From contig NEEC01000012.1 of NCBI GenBank assembly GCA_002189035.1, forward strand, positions 1,426,001-1,490,000: a stretch of DNA of 64,000 bases, in the 5' to 3' direction. Of the stretch, positions 36,336 through 46,600 are shown piece after piece (within the stretch, counting starts at the first letter, position 1; each line of letters begins with the position of its first letter). Under the pieces are notes generated by a model. That model made no database searches. It worked only from the letters and a program-made list of their open reading frames with translations, and was not told the DNA's origin. Position numbers and translations under genes: made by a program. This stretch comes from Utricularia gibba (lineage: Eukaryota; Streptophyta; Magnoliopsida; Lamiales; Lentibulariaceae).

Positions 36336-37855
36336 ATGGTGAGTTTCGTGCTTCTTCTTGCCTTTTTATGTCAATGTCTTTCGAATTACCTAATTCTTCT
36401 ATTCTCTGTTTTTTACTTGCAGGCGTTGCCCAATCAGCAGACCGTCGATTATCCAAGCTTCAAGCTTGTACTTGTTGGCGATGGTGGCACAGGTACTGAT
36501 GTTTTTTGGTTTTGTATTCGGTTACACGTTGATTTTTTTCAGTATTCTTGATTGAAAGTAGGTAATCACTGCGATTTGCGTGTTACGAACATGGTGCTGC
36601 TGAATTTTGGAATGTTCGTATTGTTTGGACGTAGCGTGTTGATGTTGAAGTGTTAGGGCTTTGTTGATAATTTTTAGGATATGCTTGATGTCATTGGAAA
36701 TCGAAAATTGGTTTCTTTAACTAGATGTTTGGAATCGTCTTTTGTTGTTTTTTGATGCAGGGAAAACCACTTTCGTGAAAAGGCATATCACTGGTGAATT
36801 CGAGAAGAAATATGAACGTAAGATTTTCTGTTAGTTTGACCTGGGGTTGTTAAATTTTAAACATTGTAAACCATCTGATTTCTGTGCCGTAAACAGCCAC
36901 CATTGGAGTGGAAGTTCATCCATTGGATTTCTTTACCAACTGTGGGAAAATCCGATTTTATTGCTGGGACACCGCTGGTCAGGAGAAATTCGGTGGTCTC
37001 CGTGATGGATATTAGTAAGTAATTGCTCATAGATGAAAGATTTTTTCCGAAATTGATAACTGAGAAATCCGATTTTCCATTGTCGTAAATGCAAACAAGA
37101 AAGTAGACTTCGTCTGTACGTTATGAGCTACTGCCTAAGCTAGAGAGTAACATGTCATTAATTCAATATTGCAGCATCCATGGACAATGTGCTGTAATCA
37201 TGTTTGACGTAACTGCTCGACTAACATACAAGAATGTTCAAGTGTGGCACCGCGATCTCTGCAGGTAGTTGTTGGTATCTTATTCCATTTATCAGAAACT
37301 TTCTGGGTTGTGACACAAAAGTACATTTTATTTTTTTGCTGATTTCAGAGTGTGCGAGAATATCCCCATTGTACTCTGTGGGAACAAGGTAGATGTAAAG
37401 AACAGGCAGGTGAAGGCCAAACAAGTCACCTTTCATAGAAAAAAGAATCTGCAGTACTATGAAATATCTGCGAAAAGCAACTACAACTTTGAAAAGCCTT
37501 TCCTTTACCTCGCCAGGAAGCTCGCAGGGTATATCTGCTTCAGCATGGTCTTCCCTATACATCTCCAGGAAACATGAGAAGCAAAGCCTTGCTGATAATT
37601 TCTACTTTTTTTTACTTGCAGTGACCCTAACTTGCACTTTGTCGAGTCCCCTGCGCTTGCCCCACCAGAAGTGCAAATTGATTTGGAGGCGCAGAGACTG
37701 TAAGCTATTGAAAAGACTGTTCCATTCTTATCTTTGACGATTGATAATGGAAGAATCCTCATCTCTTTGGTCTGTCTGTATCCAGGCATGAAGAGGAGCT
37801 TCAGCATGCTGTAAGTCAGCCACTCCCAGACGATGATGATGACGCGTTCGATTGA
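36336..37855 (+). CDS. RAN: Ran small GTPase
   Basis: Eight exons, 36336..36338, 36423..36492, 36761..36817, 36897..37014, 37175..37264, 37349..37528, 37622..37699 and 37786..37855, sum to 666 bases and 221 residues, the standard plant Ran length. The first coding exon is the ATG alone. Sequence features are the P-loop GDGGTGKT (residues 20-27), switch [15 protein letters not shown], switch [36 protein letters not shown] and the acidic end DDDDDAFD. It drives nucleocytoplasmic transport with importins and exportins, and spindle and nuclear envelope assembly. The usual VPTWHRDL segment reads VQVWHRDL. No prenylation motif is present, as expected for Ran. Confidence 0.97.
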
Positions 37856-38024
37856 ATACGTGCATTTGTCTTTTCGGCCTTCTCTTTTCTTCTTGTTAGG
37901 TTTCATATCTTCTGACTGGAAATACCAGGGATTTTCAATGGAAACACAAGTTCCCTTCACACATATATCGAGCTTGGTTGCCTTTATTGTTTTTCCTCTT
38001 TTTTTTTGATAGTTGATCCCGTGT

Positions 38025-38882
38025 TTACTTACCATAGAGGGCTTTGATTCCAGCAATGTCATCCGCACCGATGCCTTTGACCATCCCAGATCTCACAGAC
38101 GGATACATAAGCGATGAACTGACTTGGCTATGGCCGAGGCCGAGGGTGTGCCCTATCTCATGCGCCGCCACGGTCATTACATCGAATCTACCAGTAACTG
38201 GGGTGGTGCCCGTGGACCATGCCTCCGCCGCGTCCAAGTGGCACCGGGCATCCCTGGGAGCAAAGGCATGAGCCAGGATCCCACCCGGACCATCGAAAGG
38301 GGCTCCATCTCCATGGTTACCCCTGTAGTAGCCCACGTTTATGTCCGCCCGAGTTCTCCCCCGCACCTGGTTGAACTTGAAGTGGGTCGCATCCGCCCAG
38401 GCCCGAAAGGCTCGGCCGATTGCTGGCCTGGCCGCCGTCGGAACATTGGAAGCGTACTTGTAAGTTAGAGTGGTTTTGGATGGCGGCCAGCTCCTGTTCC
38501 CGGAGAAGAATGAGTAGTGAGCTACCGTGTGCATGGGGTTGGTCTGGTTCCCGTTGGATTCCCTCAGGTCCGCCCACCCGCATCTCGGGCGCATCATGGC
38601 CGCCGCCGTGCCCGCGTCCAGTGTCCCGGTTTCTCTGATCCGGAAGAATCGCTGGTAGGACTTCACGGCGTCGACCACGTTGTCGTCGAACTCCTCCTGG
38701 TCGTTGCCGGCGTGGTGGAGATACCCGAATTCCTCAAGGTACTTCTTCAGCTTGGTGATGCCCTGAGCCTTGCTGCCCCTGTGAGCTCCCTGTAGCTCCC
38801 CGATGAACCCAAATGGGGAGCAACTCACATCCTGGAGCAACAACACGAAGAGAAGGAACTTGGCAGCCATGATCACTCCCAC
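38025..38882 (-). CDS. MMP: Plant matrix metalloproteinase (matrixin), intronless
   Basis: A single 285-residue frame begins MGVIMAAKFLLFVLLLQDVSCS, a signal peptide (a second ATG lies four codons in). The propeptide has a peptidoglycan-binding-like fold (residues about 38-100) and the cysteine switch RPRCGWAD (Cys101). The catalytic domain starts near residue 120 and carries HEIGHTLGLGH (241-251), with three zinc-binding histidines and the catalytic glutamate. The Met-turn follows at SLMYPS (Met259). The protein ends at GIKALYGK. Many plant MMPs carry a C-terminal hydrophobic GPI-anchor signal; none is present, so secretion into the apoplast is inferred. The gene converges on Ran, with 169 bases between their stop codons. 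Confidence 0.93.
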   Translation of the reverse strand: MGVIMAAKFLLFVLLLQDVSCSPFGFIGELQGAHRGSKAQGITKLKKYLEEFGYLHHAGNDQEEFDDNVVDAVKSYQRFFRIRETGTLDAGTAAAMMRPRCGWADLRESNGNQTNPMHTVAHYSFFSGNRSWPPSKTTLTYKYASNVPTAARPAIGRAFRAWADATHFKFNQVRGRTRADINVGYYRGNHGDGAPFDGPGGILAHAFAPRDARCHLDAAEAWSTGTTPVTGRFDVMTVAAHEIGHTLGLGHSQVSSSLMYPSVRSGMVKGIGADDIAGIKALYGK

Positions 38883-39880
38883 TGCAATGAGAAAGGCGGC
38901 TCATCTGCATGATGGCATTTATAGCAGCACTTGCAGATCCTGTTGGTTGTTTGAAGAAAACTGGGCCTGGGGAGAGTCACTCCCAACCTTAACGTGAGGT
39001 GTGGATAAAGTGGGGTAGGAGTGGAAAGTAGTACCAAGTGGGACTCCATCTTCAAAACTGGATCAGGGTGCTTTGCTTGTTGAAGAGAAGCAGTTAGGTA
39101 TGTTGGGCGATGCAATAAATAGCCAGCCGGTGCTTGGAGTGCAAATTCCAGGGCATTGAATTCCATATCGAGACCGGATCAGTGTGTTAAGACATCTGAG
39201 AAAAACATTTCTTCACTTGTCCCAGTGGACCATGCAGTTTTCCAGATAGTTATCAATCAGAACTTGAGGATCGAGGTGGGCTGGAATGACTTCCTTCAGT
39301 TCATGAATATAGAGAACAAAGTTAAAACACAGGTTAGATAGTGAAACAGTAATTATTACATTTTAAATTTCGATTATTTCAATTTAAAAAGAATATCCAT
39401 TTATGATATATATTTAAAATGAAATTTTAGGAATCAATAATATAAAATATCTATTGCACACTTCATTTGTAGGATTATTTCAATATAAAAATAAGATTGA
39501 AAGATTTACATAATAAAAGATATTATTCAGACTAATTAAACAAACTTAACATAAAACTCTCCAATAAATACCTCATTCTCTCAATCATTAAATATGTATT
39601 TATCAAATTTCTATTTTATTTTTTTATATTTACTTTTAATGTTTAATTTAAATGATTTAGTGTATGTTTTTCTGTTTGAAAATATAATTAAACATTTTGT
39701 ATAAAAACCAAACACTTCTTTTTAATTACAAAGACTTAACATGTTTTTATCATATTGTTAATAATAAAATAATAATTTTCTAATATATATTATCTTATGT
39801 TATAATTATGTACTTTTTTAAAAAAATAAAAATAAAAGTAGCGTCCCTCAATCGACATTACTGAAATCTCCTCTTTAGGG
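38883..39880. other. Divergent intergenic region of MMP and the JmjC gene
   Basis: The MMP promoter side is GC-balanced. A TATA-like CTATAAATGC (minus strand) lies near 38913-38922. From 39345 to 39840 the DNA is AT-rich and featureless. A possible gene fragment at 39213-39330 is listed separately. Confidence 0.45.
39213..39330 (-). pseudogene. Possible protein-coding fragment ending in a stop codon
   Basis: The minus strand reads IHELKEVIPAHLDPQVL, then IDNYLENCMVHWDK and a TGA. The composition is protein-like and unlike the AT-rich surroundings. There is no start codon, and no acceptor site clearly fits. I do not recognise the family. It could be a captured exon or chance. Confidence 0.25.
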
Positions 39881-41602
39881 ATGGAGGAGTTGGAAGGTCG
39901 AATAGCAGCGTCTTCACTGAAATCTCTCTGGGACGATGTCCGGGAACTCAGTCTCGGCGCTCCGCCACGAATCGATCACCTTCACGTCCCGCCATCCCCA
40001 ATGGACTACCTCCGCCATTACGTTGCCGCCAACAAACCCTGCCTCATCTCCTCCGCGGTCTCCCATTGGCCGGCTCTCTCCCTCTGGCCTGCCTCCGAGT
40101 ACCTTCGCTCCACCCTCGCCACCACCTCCGTTTCCGTTCACTTAACCCCTTCCGGCCACGCAGACGCCCTCGCCGCCCACCCGGATTCCCCCTCCTCCCT
40201 ATGCTTCGCCGCCCCTCACGTCGAAACCCTCCCCTTTCCCGAGGCCCTTGATTTGGTTCTTGATTCGGAGAGAGGGAAGAAAGTGGCGTATTTGCAGCAA
40301 CAGAATGATTGCTTTCGCCGTGAGTATGGGCCGTTGGCGGCGGACTGCGAGGAGCATATTCCATGGGCGACGGAGGCGCTGGGCTGCTCGCCGGAGGCTG
40401 TGAACTTGTGGATCGGAACCCATTTGTCTGAGACTTCCTTTCATAAAGATCATTACGAGAATCTGTACGTTGTCATCTCCGGAGAAAAGCGGTTTCTTTT
40501 GCTTCCCCTACTGACATACATAGAATGTACATCCGCAACTACCCTGCTGCTAGGTATCTCTATCATCAGGTGCTTGCTTTTTGCAATTTCATATCATCCA
40601 CATTCGAAAGTTCACTGCTTCAGCTAGTAGCTACTGCTTTTACAAAGAAAAGGCCGAATTCAAAATCTATCTGGAACAAGACTATTTGCTTTGGTGCTTG
40701 TAGTTTTCTTTAAAAAAGGCGGTCAACTGCTGTTTAACTGTGATCCTTTGGCATATATGGTTGAAGATACTTGAAACATATCGAAGTGATCATGCTCTGA
40801 AAATGTAGTGGACCATTCAACTTCTGCATATTCTATGTGCTTTACGTTTGAAGTTTAGAAGCCCTAAGGTGTTGTTCTTCGATTAGTTAAGTTTTAATTT
40901 GGGTTCTGCTGTATGATCATGCTCTGAAAATGTAGTGGACCTTTCAACTTCTCCATATTTTATGTGCTTTAAGTTTGAGGTATTGAAGGACTGAGGTGTT
41001 GTGCTTTGATTAGTGAAGTTTTGATTTGAGTTTCATGCAGTTGGGCTCCCTGCAGGGTAGCGGGGAGTTCTCACTGGAACTAGAAAAGCCAACAGCGTAC
41101 GTTCCATGGTGCAGTGTGGATCCCTATCCTTCACCAGATGAGAAGCAGACACAAATGCAGAAGAATCTACCGCTGTTCTCAGACGGACCAGAGCCGTTTG
41201 AAGTCACCGTCAAAGCAGGGGATATGCTTTACCTGTGAGTTTTGTGTTCTTTTCCTTGGTTTTCAAATTTCAGCAAAGCTGTTCTTCCTTCACCATTTCC
41301 CTACTACCACGCAGACCCAGCATGTGGTTCCACCATGTTAGACAAAGCCAAGATGGAAGCCAACTTACCATCGCCGTGAACTACTGTAAGTAAACAGATG
41401 GAATCATCTCCGAGTTACCGGAATTTCGCCTGAATTTTGACGATCAAAGTTGCTTTCTTTCACAGGGTATGACATGCAATTCGATATCAAATACGCCTAC
41501 TTCAACTTCCTGCAATCCATCTCTTATCCCCTGTCTGAGAGGCATGACCTGAGAGATGTCTCCCTTTTGAACCATGGCTTGGACGACTCAGAGTCTGAGT
41601 GA
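39881..41602 (+). CDS. JMJ32: JmjC-domain 2-oxoglutarate oxygenase, JMJ32/JMJD7-like, with an apparent one-base frameshift
   Basis: Exons 39881..40569, 41041..41234, 41315..41385 and 41466..41602 encode a cupin/JmjC protein. It runs from MEELEGRIAASSLKSLWDDV through NLWIGTHLSETSFHKDHYENL (iron ligands His188 and Asp190) to SMWFHHVRQ (distal His) and WYDMQFDIKYAYFNFLQS. This matches plant JMJ32, a histone demethylase in Arabidopsis, and animal JMJD7. In exon 1, after GEKRFLLLP, the frame leaves the family sequence at the C run 40505-40508. One base later the other frame gives PTDIHRMYIRNYPAARYLYHQ. With one extra base the exons sum to 1092; as written they sum to 1091. Read literally, the protein stops at 40627. 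This is either a real null allele or pseudogene, or a sequencing error in a homopolymer. Confidence 0.85.
40787..41040 (+). repeat. Tandem duplication, 127-bp period, at the end of JmjC intron 1
   Basis: Copy 1 (40787-40913) and copy 2 (40914-41040) both begin TGATCATGCTCTGAAAATG and continue with few differences (TGTAGTGGACC, TTCAACTTCT, TATGTGCTTTA, AGGTGTTGT, GATTAGT, AAGTTTT). Copy 2 ends exactly at the splice acceptor GTTTCATGCAG. The matching end of copy 1 reads GGGTTCTGCTG and lacks AG. Confidence 0.9.
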
Positions 41603-41909
41603 GTGCCTTTTCTGTGTACTGATACACTCCTCCAGTTCGAGATTACTGGACTGAGCCTTTGTAATGAATTGGGCTCGAGCCCAGAATAGTTGTTAAGGCA
41701 ACAAAGAAAGCTCAGAATATTTATGTGTGAGCCCAATAAGGAGCAGCGCAGTTGGAACAAAATGAGTTTTGAAGACACGCGAAGTCAAGGATCGATTCTG
41801 GTGTAGTCGAGAAGGAATTAGGGCTGTGACTCTCTGGATCCTGGTTCGTTCGGCTGTGAAGCCGGTTGTCATAGCTCATCTGCACTGCCGGCTGTTAAGT
41901 TCCGCAGTC

Positions 41910-43055
41910 ATGGTTCGATGGCGATGTCGACTTTCCCCAGTCCGAATCTCGTTGCTGCTTGCATCCGCACTTCTGATCTTGGTTTCCGCAAGCAGCTATT
42001 TGGCAGAAGCTGAAGTCATAACCTTAACATCCGAAACTTTTAGTGATAAGGTATTGTGTGCTAACTTTTCTGTTTGAGTTCTCGGGTCGGAGTTATTGTT
42101 TTGTTCCCGGTTTGCATTTTAAATGATTTGGAGCAGTTTTTGTTTTCTGTTGCTATTCGAGTGCTAAGATTTGAGATTGTGTGTTTTCTGGATGGGTGAT
42201 CGTTTTCTCTCTCGGTAATGTGCCTTCCACGTTGAAGTGCGTTTACTCAGTGGTAAAATGTTGCTGTGCTACAGTTTTTTTCTGTCCGCTTTCATCAGCT
42301 GGGCAAATACCCACCGTTCCGTTGAATTAACATGGAAATCATTTTCGTTGGATGTTACCTGTTCTGCAGCGCATACCTTCTATTTGAAGATGCTGAGTTC
42401 CATTCTTCCTCGTGCTTTTTAGGTGCAGGAAAAAGATACAGCTTGGTTCATCAAGTTTTGTGTACCTTGGTGCAAGCATTGGTACTTTTATATTCTTGAT
42501 CAACTCAAGATTAATGTGTCTGCGGCGGCATGTGCAATATTTTCAGCGCATCATTGTTGGGTGTTTTTTTTTTTTTTTTTCAGCAAGAACCTAGGCACAC
42601 TGTGGGAGGATTTGGGAAGGGAAACTGAAGGAGAGGATGAAATCGAGATCGGAGAAGTGGACTGCTCCACAAACAAACCTGTGTGTTCCAAAGTAGATAT
42701 CCATTCCTATCCCACCTTCAAGTTGTTCTATAACGGAGAAGAGGTCATCAAGTACCAAGGTAGTGTTTCCTGTTCTTTTCAGTCTATTAAGCGGCTTCTT
42801 TTTTATTTTGTGATTTCTCAAATTCTTTTCCTCTAATACGCATGCAAAACTACAGCCGAATCATGTCATTTTATAAGCTTATATAAAACACCTGAACAAG
42901 ATAGGTCCTTTATCACCGCATTACACTAACTTATGTGTGTTTGAACTACAGGGGCGAGAGATGTTGAATCACTGAAAAGATTTGTTATAGAAGAAACAGA
43001 CAAAGTTGCTGCTATGAACGCAGGAGAGCAGTTCGAGAACAATGCCGAGCTGTAG
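41910..43055 (+). CDS. PDIL5-1: PDI-like protein PDIL5-1 (small ER thioredoxin-fold protein)
   Basis: Exons 41910..42050, 42423..42481, 42584..42759 and 42952..43055 sum to 480 bases and 159 residues. A signal peptide (ISLLLASALLILVSASSYLAEA) precedes EVITLTSETFSDK and a single thioredoxin domain. The active site is FCVPWCKHCKNLG, split across exons 2 and 3. IEIGEVDCSTN, IHSYPTFKLFYNGEEV and RDVESLKRFVIEET follow. It matches the one-domain plant PDIL5-1, which lacks a KDEL signal and acts in disulphide chemistry in the secretory pathway. The frame is open upstream to 41769, but the start was chosen so that the signal peptide is N-terminal. The acceptor before exon 3 follows a long T tract (about 42564-42580). 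It lies 308 bases downstream of, and in the same direction as, the JmjC gene. Confidence 0.93.
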
Positions 43056-43688
43056 CTGTTTCCCACTCCAAACGCGTTGTTCATGCATTTTGCGCGCAGG
43101 ACTGCTCCGCTCCTGATCCCATAGGTTCATTAACTATGTTTTTGTTTTTAAAAGATATCACCATAAATTAAAATTGACGTTGAAAATTCGGCCGAAAGAC
43201 GCTCCACCGACCATCACTGTTAATTAAGGAGATATTAAAGGTTTTTATAAAGATGATATCTTTGATAAAATTAAAAGCGGTTAAAAATTCAAAATAAAAG
43301 GCGAAAAGCAATAACCAGTTGTTGTGATGGGTTACGTGGGCCGGCGCGCAGGTAATTATAACCCGGACGTGGTTGAAGTTATCAACTGGGGTTAATTGGT
43401 GGCGACCGTCTCCGGCTGCTTTTTGGGGTCTACCATCGAACGCGTTTTGCTACCAATGTGTGTGGGTGTTGAGTGAGAGAGAGAAGGGGAAGGCGGCCTA
43501 AAGCCAAGGGTACTCGCTGCTTTTTAAGTCAAGTCTTCTTCACTATTTGAATACAGTTGACGATCGCGTCCATCAGGTTCACCGATCGTTGCTTGTTTCG
43601 GTTGCCAATTTCACGTTTGGCCTTTAAATCGCTAGTCAGGGTTTTGCACGACTAGCTTGCTACAGGCTGCTTTCTTTGCCTTTTGAGG
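43056..43688. promoter_or_regulatory. Promoter and leader of SIZ1
   Basis: This holds the 3' flank of PDIL5-1, then upstream DNA of SIZ1. A GA-rich stretch (GAGTGAGAGAGAGAAGGGGA, about 43471-43490) and a GTGGGCC motif near 43338 are the only promoter-like signals I can point to. Confidence 0.4.
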
Positions 43689-46600
43689 ATGGATTTGGTG
43701 GCTAGTTGTAAGGTATGATGAGAGCTTTTAAAATTATCAATCATAATATCGTTGTTATGTTTGATCACAGTGTACCCATATTCACAAAGCTGGAGAATTG
43801 TAGCATTGACTGATTATCCATCCCTCCTTTCTTTAATCCTTGGCTAAGTAGCACGGGGCACCCCAGTTAAACAAAGTTTGTACGCTGCTATGTCATAATA
43901 ATGCAATTGAGTTTAGGTTCAGAAAGATGCATTTTTCCTACTCTAAGCAATATGATGTCAGTTGTGGCAGCCTAAAACATGGGACCTGTTTAACATTGTC
44001 AAAGCAAGTTTTTCGATCCCTGTTGCCTTGGATAGGGACAACAGTTCACTAGTTTTTAGGTTTGTACTTTGCTCGTCTATGGGCAGAATTTGTAGATGCC
44101 AGATAAACTGCCACCTGTAACTCATTTAGCATCAAGTTTCAGGATGGTGCCCCGCTCTTGCCATTTCTGATTGTTATATTTCCTGGGTTTCAGATGGCAT
44201 TTCAAGACAGATTTTCAGATGATTTTGTAGAATTGGGCGCTGTGCACTTTTGTAATATTTAGAATGCTTTTTCTTTGAAGTTTTCTGTTGTTCTCTTTTT
44301 TTTTTGTGGGGCGGGGGGGGGGGGGTGTCGTTAAAAAGGTTTACTGAATGGGTAGTAAAGGAAAAGGTTCACTACATGTGCTTTTTCTATGCATGCGTAT
44401 GCTCTTTCAATCAATAAGGCTATAATTAGTAGTAAAAAGGTAGTGAATGGGCTTTCCTAAATTCCGTTATGCATATTTGTTAAAAAGGTAGTGAATGGGG
44501 ATTCAGATTTTCTGTTGCTTTGGCACAAAGCTATGCACGAAGTACTTCCATCTATCGTCTGTTTATAACAAATGCCAAATGCTTATTTTCGCTGAAACTT
44601 CTACATTTTAAATTCCTGTGTTTTCTGTTCACGCCCTCATCTTTGTTGATTCCGTTATGTGGCAATGAACCATGGTATTTACCGTAGTTTTCCTTTCAAT
44701 GATTCTTTAACATGTTCTTGTGCAGGAGAAATTGACACACTTTCGAATTAAGGAGCTCAAAGATGTTCTTACTCATCTTGGGCTTTCAAAACAGGGAAAG
44801 AAGCAGGTATTGTGCTTGCGCAATGTATTTTAGGTATACTTACATCATCACTTTAGTAAGTTCAGTCTCTGGTAGCTATGGCATTGAAACTATGTCAATT
44901 TCAGAAGCCTTTCGTTTTATCATTTCAGAAACTGCTTCCCTTGATTATCCTGGAATTCATTCTGGGGAACCATGTTGTGGTCCCTGGATGATTTCGTGAG
45001 CTCTGCATCATTTTTCAATTGGATAATGTTTGAAAGGGTTTGTGCACGTCAATCGAACTATTATAATATCTACATGTCATTGACTTGATTGAAAACCCAG
45101 TGATAATTTTTGTTTCCAACTATGTCTCTGGGCTTTCCTAAATTTTTCTCTACTAGAGACCTTTTTTTTGAAGAAATCAATTGGGATAGCGGGCATAAAA
45201 CAAACATGCTTCTATACATGCATATTCTCTTTCAATCAATAAGACTATAATTAGTAGTAAATGAGTCGTGTTGTTTGTTTAATTTTTCACTCTATTAAAC
45301 TGGATCACAAAATCACGACGCTTGTATTCTGCACCTATACAGGATTTTTAAGCAGACTATCTCTGATTTCTTTCTTTGAAAAATTGGATTGGCGTTCTGC
45401 CTCATAGATTTTGCCTATGCTTTCTTGATGCAGGACCTTGTTGATCGTATACTGAATATCCTTTCTGTTGATCAAGGTAATTATGCTTGATCTTTAATTC
45501 GTTTAATTGATGTAAATTATGTATTTAGGTAATGATATTTCATGTATACGTCCGAAATATGTGATTAAGTTTGCATATTTATTCACGCATATGGGTCGGT
45601 CAAGCATATGGTTTACACATCCTATGCCTCATTAACTTTCTGGTCCTTCAGTTTTTCCATAGTTTTCTGATATTTCACTACAAGTTTCAGGAACGTGGAC
45701 CAAAAGAAATACAGTTGGAAAGGAGGAAGTGGCAAAGATGGTTGATGAAATTTTCAGGTGGAATTCCCATTAATGGGTCTTACATTGCTTCGTAGTTATT
45801 AGGGCACCTTGTTCCATATCATAATCATCCAATAAATCAAGGTGTCGTTCAATATTCTTTTTTGTGTGTCTGTGTTCAGCTGGATTTATGTGCCGCCTTG
45901 TTTTCGTTTTTAGGAAAATGCAGGGTGGAACATGTGATTTGGCTACAAAACCTCAAGTTGGCCCTGGATCTTTAATCACTAGAATCAAGGAGGAAATTGA
46001 GAAATCAGCTCCTACAGAGAAAATAAAATGTCTATGTGGAAGCACGCTGCAAAATGCGCCAATGATCAAGGCAGTTTGTTTTCTGACATGCAGCTTGCCA
46101 TGCTAGCGAATTTCATCTTCTTTCTTTTTTATGTAAAATGAAAATTTTGCTTCATATGTCTAGAGTATCTCTCTTGCTCTTTCAAATATCGAGCTTTGTG
46201 CAACTGTACAGACCAACAAGTTGTCATCAACATGCAGTGTGGAGACGGAGCATGTAATGTTTGGCAACATAAAGCGTGTGTGCTAATTCCTGAGAAGCCT
46301 ATGCAGGATGTCCTAGCTAATCAACCTGATTTTTACTGTGAACTTTGTAGGCTTGCTCGTTCTGATCCGTAAGTATGCATGTCACTCTCTTCTTTTATGG
46401 AAATTTATGTTTCTGTTTGGAATTTCTATGCAAAGATTTTTAAGTGCATCCAGTAACCTTAGGAACTAAGGTTTTTCTAATACATATAGCATTTATAGTC
46501 TGCTCACTTTTTAAAATTTTTTGTCTCAGCTTCTGGGAAACAGTTGCGAATCCTTTAATGCCTGTGAAGTTGAATATCACAAACATTCCCACCGATGGGT

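Noticed and set aside
37505-38068. A 187-residue minus-strand frame over the end of Ran
   Set aside because: It is antisense to Ran exons and UTR and has no domain; the Ran reading is certain.
40044-40453. Arginine/glycine-rich antisense frames over JmjC exon 1
   Set aside because: They are complementary shadows of a GC-rich coding exon and lack any plausible protein features.
41769-41909. N-terminal extension of PDIL5-1 from an upstream in-frame ATG
   Set aside because: It would bury the signal peptide behind 47 charged residues; the start at 41910 matches the family.
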